Both the position numbers and the translations under genes were made by a program. Of a DNA stretch of 11,090 nucleotides, positions 1-6,391 are shown one piece after another. This DNA comes from Tannerellaceae bacterium (lineage in GTDB: Bacteria; Bacteroidota; Bacteroidia; Bacteroidales; Tannerellaceae), in NCBI GenBank assembly GCA_031279915.1, contig JAITHO010000024.1, positions 1 through 11,090 of the forward strand. Reading direction: 5' to 3'. The notes under the pieces are model-generated. The model was given only the letters and a program-made list of their open reading frames with translations. It was not told the origin of the DNA and did no database searches. Position 1 is the first letter of the stretch. Every line of letters begins with the position of its first letter.

Positions 1-623
1 CCATATAGGTCGGATAACGTAGTATTCAGATAGGCAAGGGCTTCTCTGGCATGGCGAATGTAAAAATTCGAGATATGCGTTTCCTTATTATTGTTCCAAA
101 AATCGGCGGCCGCCTTGCGTGTTCCATATTCATCCGACTCAAATTTGAAATTTGAGCTGCCCAATGCAGATCCCGTCTTCAGCATTTTCCCCTCTTTATA
201 CACTCTATATGCTGCCTCATAATTATATTCCACCACCGCTTTATAATAGTAGGTCGTTTTTGTGACATTTCCATTTTTGTCTTTGTCTTCCACCTTACGC
301 TCTCTCACATCGCTACTTTTTATTACAATATTCCCCAGCGCTAATTCCACATTTAACAGAGCCTCCTCCGGATCTCCAATTCTTGTTTGCCCTTCAATGA
401 ACATAGCATCAGCAATTTCCTCCAGGGAAACATAATTTTTGGCTACCCCCAGAGATACAACTTTCGTTGTATACCCAAACGATATAGGATTCTGAGGTTG
501 AGTAGGTAAGCCACGATACAAATAGGCAAGATTAAAATTATCTACGTCCACATTCTTAACTTGAGCCATTCCCAACAAGGAAATTAGGCACATTAACAAA
601 CAAACAAGGGTACTTCTTTTCAT
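1..623 (-). CDS. Exported hypothetical protein, C-terminus beyond the window
   Basis: The reading frame is open from an ATG at 623 down to the left edge, giving 207 complete codons; the C-terminus is missing because the window ends. The product starts MKRSTLVCLLMCLISLLGMA followed by QVKN, a typical signal peptide with a likely signal peptidase I site after GMA around residue 20. No lipobox cysteine is seen, so it is probably periplasmic or surface-associated and not a lipoprotein. The mature part contains a lysine/aspartate-rich turn (DKDKNGN, near residue 107) and a Tyr-rich strand (TTYYYKAVVEYNYEAAY), which suggests a beta-rich fold. I do not recognise the family and assign no function. 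A perfect Bacteroidota promoter lies about 85-115 bases upstream, in the short gap behind the next minus-strand gene, so it is probably its own transcription unit. The signal peptide, long open frame and promoter make the gene itself secure. Confidence 0.82.
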   Translation of the reverse strand, partial: MKRSTLVCLLMCLISLLGMAQVKNVDVDNFNLAYLYRGLPTQPQNPISFGYTTKVVSLGVAKNYVSLEEIADAMFIEGQTRIGDPEEALLNVELALGNIVIKSSDVRERKVEDKDKNGNVTKTTYYYKAVVEYNYEAAYRVYKEGKMLKTGSALGSSNFKFESDEYGTRKAAADFWNNNKETHISNFYIRHAREALAYLNTTLSDLY

Positions 624-705
624 AACTCGTTGCTTTTTTAGTTTAAAAAACTTATTACTATTTAATATATGCATTTAAGCTGCCAGCGCAGCATTTGATT
701 TTTTG

Positions 706-736
706 CAAATATATAAAGCCCCTTTATTTCTGCAAA
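706..736 (-). promoter_or_regulatory. Bacteroidota-type promoter of the exported protein gene
   Basis: Read on the minus strand this is TTTG (733-736), 19 bases, then TATATTTG (706-713). That is an exact match to the Bacteroidota primary-sigma consensus TTTG-N19-21-TAnnTTTG. Transcription should start near 698-700, leaving an AT-rich 5' leader of about 75 bases before the ATG at 623. The -33 box begins only 26 bases past the stop codon of the upstream minus-strand gene. Confidence 0.75.
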
Positions 737-761
737 TTAAGCCTCAGGCTCTCCGTTTTAC

Positions 762-1496
762 TTAACCAATAATCAAGGATACAATTGGCCCATAGTCGCC
801 ATGTCGTCCCGTCATATTTTCCCAACACATCGTTAAAAATATCTTCTTTCCGCGCATCGAGAGGTCAAAGTGGAGCGTAATGGGCGAGGTTGTGCTAAAA
901 ATCGTGCTGCTAAGTTCTTCCCTGCTTGTAGGCTCCTGATCGAGAGCTGCGTAACGCATCAAAGCGCCATGAGCTCCCTTCGGTTTAGCCGTTTTGTGAG
1001 AAATCGAATCATGATAGTGGATAATAACCGTGCCTGGCGTAGGCGAAGATATCTGATCAGCAGCCGGATACGAATCCGGCACCGGCGAAGGAGTATGTGT
1101 CGAAGCATGGCGAATCGGGAATCCCATTATCTGAAGATCGGTGTTAGTAACCCACGGAAGCGCCTTGAGAATCCTGTGAAGATTACGCAACTCATGCTTC
1201 ACGGCCTTCTCCGTATCTAATAACCTAAGCGTATGAGCCGGAGTACGTTGGCTATATTCCTCCCAGGCATTGTATGCCGTGTTCATAGCCTCGGCCTTTG
1301 GTAGAAATTCGTTGTAATACCATTGTCCTAAGAGGGTAAGCTGCTGAGGAGAAGGATTTTGCTCGATAGGAGTCGGAGAACCTCCCAAATTCTGAAAGCC
1401 CAAGCGAATCCGATCATCCTCATTTGCGAAAAAAGTCACCACTAAATTAATAGTGTTGTGAATCGTCGTATGTTTATCTGAAAGCCAATCTGGCAT
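762..1496 (-). CDS. Hypothetical protein of a Bacteroidota-restricted family (244 residues)
   Basis: The frame is open back to 1802, but I place the start at the ATG at 1496 (protein begins MPDWLSDKHTTIHNT), giving 244 residues. The reasons are that a good Bacteroidota promoter lies at 1548-1577, inside the longer frame, and that the upstream part of that frame is only translation of a 21-bp DNA repeat. From memory the product resembles a family of 200-250 residue Bacteroidota proteins that begin MP(D/N)WLP and end in a beta-sandwich-like domain with a conserved W-EN--G--G motif; here the end is MCWENMTGRHGDYGPIVSLI at residues 223-242. The N-terminal half (about 1-125) looks helical. Residues 133-155 are rich in Pro, Ser and Thr and may be a linker. 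About 155-244 alternate like beta strands. No signal peptide or membrane segment is visible, so it is probably cytoplasmic. Function is unknown. It is transcribed alone, away from the activase gene. Confidence 0.75.
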   Translation of the reverse strand: MPDWLSDKHTTIHNTINLVVTFFANEDDRIRLGFQNLGGSPTPIEQNPSPQQLTLLGQWYYNEFLPKAEAMNTAYNAWEEYSQRTPAHTLRLLDTEKAVKHELRNLHRILKALPWVTNTDLQIMGFPIRHASTHTPSPVPDSYPAADQISSPTPGTVIIHYHDSISHKTAKPKGAHGALMRYAALDQEPTSREELSSTIFSTTSPITLHFDLSMRGKKIFLTMCWENMTGRHGDYGPIVSLIIG

Positions 1497-1547
1497 AGTT
1501 TGATTTGTTGTTAAAATATTTTTATTCAAGTAAAATAAATCTGCTCC

Positions 1548-1577
1548 CAAAAGTACAATCTTTTTCCAATAATGCAA
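1548..1577 (-). promoter_or_regulatory. Bacteroidota-type promoter of the 244-residue protein gene
   Basis: On the minus strand, ATTG (TTG at 1575-1577) is followed by exactly 19 bases and TACTTTTG (1548-1555), fitting TTG-N19-TAnnTTTG. The predicted start of transcription is near 1541, giving a leader of about 45 bases before the ATG at 1496. The CCTAGG array begins 4 bases behind the -33 element, which places it where an activator or repressor array would sit. Confidence 0.65.
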
Positions 1578-1580
1578 TTC

Positions 1581-1735
1581 CCCTAGGGCGGAATGGTCCA
1601 TCCCTAGGGATGAGATACTCCAACCTAGGGATGAAATACTCCGCCCTAGGGATGAGATACTCCGCCCTAGGGATGAAATACTCCTACCTAGGGATGAGAC
1701 ATTCCGCCCTAGGGATGAGACATTCCGCCCTAGGG
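1581..1735. repeat. Array of eight 21-bp tandem units centred on CCTAGG
   Basis: CCTAGG occurs at 1582, 1603, 1624, 1645, 1666, 1687, 1708 and 1729: eight copies at exactly 21-bp intervals with no slip. The typical unit is a CCCTAGGG core followed by ATGAGATACTCCG. Six cores are the full 8-bp palindrome CCCTAGGG and two (1624, 1687) start ACCTAGG. Spacers vary at a few positions (GAGATACTC, GAAATACTC, GAGACATTC), and the first is the most divergent (GAATGGTCC). Because 21 is a multiple of three and no stop falls in the unit, it reads open on both strands (SSLGRSI-like one way, MRYSALG-like the other), which creates false long frames. Twenty-one bp is about two turns of B-DNA, so all eight palindromes should face the same side of the helix. 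It abuts the promoter at 1548-1577. Confidence 0.95.
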
Positions 1736-1941
1736 GTAAAAACTGTCGGCTCCAAAACAAAGTTTTGTGACTTTTCAGAGCGAAAATTTTTCTCTTATAC
1801 ATTATATATATATGATGGTTGCCTTGAGGGGCAGACGGGGAGTTTTGGCTTTTGGCCGTGCTTGGGGAATCAATTTCTGCTGAAATTGTGGCGCGACAGT
1901 TGGTTATGCGGCTTAATTCTTCTTAAATGTGGCGGATGCAA

Positions 1942-1973
1942 TTAGGCTGTGAAAAAAAATGTTAGTATCTTTG
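1942..1973 (+). promoter_or_regulatory. Probable promoter of the activase/antiporter unit
   Basis: TATCTTTG at 1966-1973 matches TAnnTTTG exactly. The -33 region is TTAG at 1942-1945 with a 20-base spacer, three of four bases of TTTG. The same TATCTTTG box with N20 spacing occurs in front of the helix-hairpin-helix gene at 10031-10062. Transcription would start near 1980, leaving a leader of about 155 bases before the ATG at 2137. Confidence 0.6.
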
Positions 1974-1987
1974 ACATTGATGTCAAA
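1970..1987. promoter_or_regulatory. 18-bp dyad overlapping the -7 box, candidate operator
   Basis: TTTGACAT (1970-1977), TG, then ATGTCAAA (1980-1987) forms a perfect inverted repeat with 8-bp arms. It shares TTTG with the -7 element and covers the predicted transcription start, the usual place for a repressor dimer. The half-site motif GTCAAAC occurs again in direct orientation at 1995-2001, 13 bases after the first (1982-1988). As RNA it would be only a weak hairpin with a very small loop, so a DNA-binding role is more likely. No regulator gene is in the window to pair with it. Confidence 0.5.
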
Positions 1988-2031
1988 CATTGGCGTCAAA
2001 CCCATAAGACAACTTTAAATCTTTATTATAT

Positions 2032-2121
2032 ATGAGCGAAAATCAAGCAAGAAAAACAGAATTTATAAAGACATCCGACTATTTAGACGGAATAAGCAAA
2101 AAGATAAGTATTAACTCTTAA
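2032..2121 (+). CDS. Possible 29-codon leader ORF upstream of the activase gene
   Basis: An ATG at 2032 opens a short frame ending in TAA at 2119-2121. The product is MSENQARKTEFIKTS followed by DYLDGISKKISINS, 29 residues, hydrophilic and Lys/Ser rich. It lies between the promoter at 1942-1973 and the ATG at 2137, about 50 bases after the predicted transcript start, and stops 15 bases before the large gene. It has no run of regulatory codons typical of an amino-acid attenuator and no adjacent hairpin that I can see. It may be a translated leader, a free small protein or a chance frame; AT-rich DNA makes chance likely. I recognise no homolog. Confidence 0.25.
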   Translation: MSENQARKTEFIKTSDYLDGISKKISINS

Positions 2122-2136
2122 ATTCCACATCAGATC

Positions 2137-5100
2137 ATGAAAGCCGGAATAGACGTCGGCTCAACGACCCTCAAAATAGTAATTGCAGATGCGGCGACTG
2201 GTGATATTGTATACAAAACCTACTGCCGGCATCAAACAAATATCCGCGAAACTTTGGCCGACGAATTGCGCAAGCTCGCGGTACATTTTCCCGAGACAAA
2301 ATTCTCACTGACTATTACCGGATCTGCCGGAATGGGCCTTTCGGAACAACTCGGCATACCTTTCGTGCAGGAAGTTGTGGCCTCGGTGAACGTCGTTACG
2401 CTCGTTTTACCCAGCGTTCGAACCATAATCGACCTCGGCGGAGAAGACGCTAAAATGGTGTTTCTCAGCGACGAACGCCGTCCTGATATACGCATGAACG
2501 GAAGCTGCGCGGGCGGCACGGGCGCCTTCATCGACCAGATGGCCGACCTGCTGAATCTTGCCCCCGACGAACTCGACATTCTTGCCGAATCAGGGCGCAG
2601 CATTTATCCCATAGCCTCCAGATGCGGGGTTTTTGCAAAAACCGACGTTCAGAACTTGCTCAGTCGGCATGTTCCACAGTCGGATTTGGCCCGCTCTATA
2701 CTCCATGCCGTTGCCCGTCAGACACTTGCGTCGCTGGCTAAGGGAGCCGACCCGACGCCGCTGATTGCTTGCATAGGCGGCCCACTCACTTTCTTGAAAT
2801 CCCTGCGCCGGGCATTTACAGAGATACTGCAAATAGATGAAAGTCAGCTTATTTTGCCGGAGAACAGCCTCTTTTTCCCCGCATGGGGGGCCGCCCTGTG
2901 CGATGGCGGAAGTATTTTATCAGTTTCGCAACTCCTTGATGCTCTGGCTCAACCCGTTCCCGTCCCAAAGGAGACTCTCCCGCCTCTATTCGAGAGCAGC
3001 AGCGATTATGAACAGTGGAAACAAACGCGCCGCAGGATTATTCTGCCTACGGCTCCGCTCGACGATAAATTGCAGACGGACTGCTTTTTAGGCATCGACT
3101 CCGGTTCGACCACAACCAAGATTGTCGTTATCGATAGCGAGGCCCGACTGCTTTATACATCCTACGGAAATAATGATGGGAACCCACTCCGGAAGGTGGT
3201 TGAGGGCCTTCGGCAATTCTATAAGGATGCTTCGGATAAGGGCGTAACTGTTCGCATAATATCGTCGGCTGCAACGGGTTACGGCGAGGAACTTATACGC
3301 GCTGCCCTCGGATTGCATCACGGACTTGTGGAAACTATGGCTCACCTCGAAGGCGCGAAATATGTTGATCCCAACGTATCCTTTGTGCTCGACATAGGCG
3401 GGCAGGATATGAAGGCTATATCGGTTGATAATGGGGTAATTACGAACATTGAAATCAACGAAGCCTGCTCATCCGGCTGCGGTTCGTTTTTACAAAACTT
3501 TGCCTCAGCCATGCATCTCAGCCCCGAAGAATTTGCCTTGCGCGCATGCCTCGCCCCTGCCCCATCCGACCTTGGAACGAGGTGCACCGTTTTTATGAAT
3601 TCGAAGGTTAAGCAATCGCTTAGGGAGAACGCAGGGCCGGACAACATCGCCGCCGGATTGGCCTGCTCCGTTGTGAAAAACTGTCTGTTTAAGGTACTTA
3701 AGATGTCGAACCTGAAGCGCATGGGCGAGCATATCATCCTGCAAGGCGGCGCTTTCCGCAACGATGCCGTGTACCGCGCTTTCGAACGCCTGTCGGGCCA
3801 AACGGTTAGCACAACCGACCGTCCTGAGATGATGGGAGCCTTCGGCGCGGCCTTGTATGCCCGCAAAAATGTAAAAAATCAAGCCGCCGCCGACTGCTTT
3901 TCCGGCCCCGAATCGCTGCCAGATTGCGATGCCGTCGACACCCGCGAACTAAGGTGCAAAGGCTGTGCAAATCAGTGTTCTGTGCTTCGTTTCAGATTTG
4001 CAGGCGGGCGCGTTTGCCATGCGGGAAACAAGTGCGAGAAGGTGTTTTTCAATGCCGAAACCTCGCCCCGCAAAGGTTTTAACGGCTTCGACTTGAAAAA
4101 CAGACTACTTTTTGGCAATCGAGCTGAGGCTCCGAATCCCGTACCTGGCCTTCCTGTGATTGGGATTCCGCGCGTGCTGAATATGTTTGAGGATTATCCT
4201 TTTTGGCATGCGCTTTTTACCGCCTGCGGCTTCCGCCTTGTCTTATCCCCTGAATCCGTTGGAACTATATATAGGCAAGGCACTTCTTGCGTCATGTCCG
4301 ACAATATTTGCTTTCCGGCCAAGCTGGCTCAGGGGCACATCTTTGCACTTGCGGATATGAAGGTCGACCGCATCTTCTATCCCATTGTGCCTAAGGAAGA
4401 AAGAGAGTTTGATGCGGCCGTAAATTCCTATAATTGTCCTGTCGTCAGCGGATATCCCGATGTGATTCGAAGCTCCGTCGACCCCGAAGCGCGCTGGGGA
4501 ATCCCCCTCGACAAGCCTGTTGTCACATTCGATTCCGACGAATCTCTGCGCCAAGGTTGTTACTCCTACTTTCAGGCTTTCGGACTCAACAAATCCACCT
4601 TCGACCATGCCTTCCGCCAGGCCATACAAGCCCGAAACGACTATCAACAAAGCCTCCGCAACGAACAGCAAGGCATACTCAACCAGGCTATTAGCAATGG
4701 AGAATGGGTTTTCGTACTCGCCGGACGTCCGTATCACGCCGATCCACTTATTCACCAGAAAGCAGGGCAGATACTGTCGGACATGGGCGTGCACGTGCTG
4801 ACCGACGATGTTTTCCGCCAGCCCTCCTCCGATGGCTTCCGGAAGCTGAGGATCGTATCGCAATGGGCTTATCCTAACCGCGTTGTGCAAGCGGCGATGG
4901 AGGTGGCGAAGCTTCCGGCGCAGGTGCAACTCGTTCAGCTCAACTCGTTCGGTTGCGGTCCGGATTCCTTCTTTATTGATGAAACGGGGGATATTCTTGG
5001 CAAAGCGGGGAAAAATCATACGGTTTTGCGCATCGACGAGATGTCGGCCGGGGGATCTATGCGCCTGCGTCTGCGCTCATTAGTGGAGTCGCTACGCGCG

Positions 5101-6369
5101 CTGCCGGCTCAGAAGAGCAAGGCCGTTACGGATGCATATAACGGCTATGGGACGGCATATACCCGAAAGGATAAACAAAAAACTATCCTTATCCCATGGT
5201 TCGCCGATTTTCTTTCACCATTTATCCCTGCCGTGGCTAAGTTGGCGGGATATAAGATGGAGAATCTTCCAAAATCCTCAAAGGCTTCGGCAGATGTGGG
5301 CTTGCAATATGGGAATAATGAAGTGTGCTACCCCTCGATCCTCATACTCGGCGACATGATTCTTGCCTTGAAGTCAGGACAATACGACCCCAACGAGGTG
5401 TTGATGGCCATAACTCAAACCGGCGGTCAATGCCGTGCCACCAACTATCTGAGCCAGATAAAAACAGGGCTGCGCAATGCCGGCTACGGGCAAGTTCCGG
5501 TTGTGGCCGTGACCTCCGGCAAGGTTTTTCAGAACGAGCAGGAAGCTTTCAGCATCCCCTACCTCCGCCTTGTAGACATTATTATATATGGTTTGCTCTA
5601 TGCCGACGCCGTGCAGAGAATGTACGGTCGGGTGATTGTGCGCGAGCGAAATAAAGGTGAGACTCAGGCGGTTTTCGATCGATATATAGCTAAAGGAGTG
5701 GAGGTCGTGATGCGCAATCGTCGCTCCGAATTGCCCGAACTCCTCCGCCAGGCCGTGAACGACTTCAACCGCATCCAAGTTGATGAAAATGAGTTTACAA
5801 GAGTGGGAATAGTTGGAGAGATATACGTGAAATATAACAACTACGGGCAGGCTCACATCTCCGAATGGCTGCGCGAGCGGCGGATGGAAGTGGTCACGCC
5901 TCCCATACTCGACTTCCTGATGCAATACTTCGTGAACAGCAAAGTGAACGTAATGAACAGATTGGCGCGCACTAACCTCCTCGCTCGCAGCCTCTCGCCG
6001 ATCTTCTTCAAATTCATAAACAAGAGGATGGAGGAGATGGAGAAGATAGTTCGCTCGTTCCGTTTCTATGAGGAGCAGGAGTCGATATTCGTGAAAGCAG
6101 CCTTGGCATCAGAGGTTCTCGATCTCTCGAATCAGTTTGGAGAAGGCTGGATGGTTGCAGCCGAAGTTGCCGGCTATGCTCGCCGCGGCATCAATCGCGT
6201 GGTATGCATCCAGCCGTTTGGGTGTATAGCTAACCATGTTGTGGCCAAGGGTATAGAGCGGAGATTGAAGCAGCTGTATCCCGACGTATCCCTCCTCTTT
6301 TTGGATATCGACGGTGGAATGGCTGAGGTTAACCTCCAGAATCGTTTGGAGTTCCTCGTATCAAATTGA
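2137..6369 (+). CDS. Fused double activase / 2-hydroxyacyl-CoA dehydratase-like protein (1410 residues)
   Basis: Single-chain member of the BadF/HgdC activase family fused to dehydratase-like regions. ATPase domain 1 (about 1-270): GIDVGSTT at 4-11, DLGGEDAK at 99-106, cluster loop with C124 (CAGGTG) and C163 (RCGVFAKTD). ATPase domain 2 (about 317-590): GIDSGSTT at 319-326, DIGGQDMK at 419-426, C444/C448 (ACSSGCGSF), C483 (RCTVFMNSK). A five-cysteine cluster follows (C607, C610, C614, C627, C633), then a DUF2229-like region from IGIPRVLNMFEDYPFW (675 on) and an HGD-D-like half with GRPYHADP (863-870), FGCGPD (C940), C1064, QTGGQCRATNY (C1099) and PFGCIANH (C1363). Known activases hydrolyse ATP to push one low-potential electron into the dehydratase cluster; the substrate of these fusions is unknown. 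Related two-protein systems include the double-cubane cluster proteins. It is cytoplasmic and oxygen-sensitive by inference. The ATG at 2137 places the phosphate loop at the usual distance. An intact antiporter gene follows after 22 bases. Confidence 0.93.
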   Translation: MKAGIDVGSTTLKIVIADAATGDIVYKTYCRHQTNIRETLADELRKLAVHFPETKFSLTITGSAGMGLSEQLGIPFVQEVVASVNVVTLVLPSVRTIIDLGGEDAKMVFLSDERRPDIRMNGSCAGGTGAFIDQMADLLNLAPDELDILAESGRSIYPIASRCGVFAKTDVQNLLSRHVPQSDLARSILHAVARQTLASLAKGADPTPLIACIGGPLTFLKSLRRAFTEILQIDESQLILPENSLFFPAWGAALCDGGSILSVSQLLDALAQPVPVPKETLPPLFESSSDYEQWKQTRRRIILPTAPLDDKLQTDCFLGIDSGSTTTKIVVIDSEARLLYTSYGNNDGNPLRKVVEGLRQFYKDASDKGVTVRIISSAATGYGEELIRAALGLHHGLVETMAHLEGAKYVDPNVSFVLDIGGQDMKAISVDNGVITNIEINEACSSGCGSFLQNFASAMHLSPEEFALRACLAPAPSDLGTRCTVFMNSKVKQSLRENAGPDNIAAGLACSVVKNCLFKVLKMSNLKRMGEHIILQGGAFRNDAVYRAFERLSGQTVSTTDRPEMMGAFGAALYARKNVKNQAAADCFSGPESLPDCDAVDTRELRCKGCANQCSVLRFRFAGGRVCHAGNKCEKVFFNAETSPRKGFNGFDLKNRLLFGNRAEAPNPVPGLPVIGIPRVLNMFEDYPFWHALFTACGFRLVLSPESVGTIYRQGTSCVMSDNICFPAKLAQGHIFALADMKVDRIFYPIVPKEEREFDAAVNSYNCPVVSGYPDVIRSSVDPEARWGIPLDKPVVTFDSDESLRQGCYSYFQAFGLNKSTFDHAFRQAIQARNDYQQSLRNEQQGILNQAISNGEWVFVLAGRPYHADPLIHQKAGQILSDMGVHVLTDDVFRQPSSDGFRKLRIVSQWAYPNRVVQAAMEVAKLPAQVQLVQLNSFGCGPDSFFIDETGDILGKAGKNHTVLRIDEMSAGGSMRLRLRSLVESLRALPAQKSKAVTDAYNGYGTAYTRKDKQKTILIPWFADFLSPFIPAVAKLAGYKMENLPKSSKASADVGLQYGNNEVCYPSILILGDMILALKSGQYDPNEVLMAITQTGGQCRATNYLSQIKTGLRNAGYGQVPVVAVTSGKVFQNEQEAFSIPYLRLVDIIIYGLLYADAVQRMYGRVIVRERNKGETQAVFDRYIAKGVEVVMRNRRSELPELLRQAVNDFNRIQVDENEFTRVGIVGEIYVKYNNYGQAHISEWLRERRMEVVTPPILDFLMQYFVNSKVNVMNRLARTNLLARSLSPIFFKFINKRMEEMEKIVRSFRFYEEQESIFVKAALASEVLDLSNQFGEGWMVAAEVAGYARRGINRVVCIQPFGCIANHVVAKGIERRLKQLYPDVSLLFLDIDGGMAEVNLQNRLEFLVSN

Positions 6370-6391
6370 TCCGCTATAATGTAAAATCTGT

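Larger units (their letters stand above)
1736..2031. other. Non-coding stretch between the CCTAGG array and the activase leader
   Basis: I see no supportable gene here. The plus-strand frame that crosses it (stop at 1943-1945) is an extension of the repeat array and encodes nothing recognisable. It holds two small inverted repeats: CAAAAC/GTTTTG at 1753-1767 with a 3-base loop, and CAATTTC/GAAATTG at 1871-1888 with a 4-base loop. A G-rich patch lies at about 1825-1866. The right end carries the promoter and dyad of the downstream gene. No T-tract follows either hairpin, so I do not call a terminator. Confidence 0.6.

Noticed and set aside
1581..1735. CRISPR array
   Set aside because: The period is only 21 bp, the spacers are near-identical to each other rather than unique, and no cas genes are present.
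1753..1767. CAAAAC-AAA-GTTTTG as a terminator
   Set aside because: The stem is short and weak, no T-tract follows on either strand, and no gene ends nearby.
1505..1945. Plus-strand 146-codon frame with MRYSALG-type repeats
   Set aside because: It exists because the 21-bp array has no stops. Its flanks resemble no protein, it crosses the opposite-strand promoter and gene leader, and it has no promoter of its own.
4243..5019. 258-codon minus-strand frame inside the activase gene
   Set aside because: It is antisense to a strongly conserved coding region with family motifs in the plus frame; the open minus frame is a by-product of codon bias.
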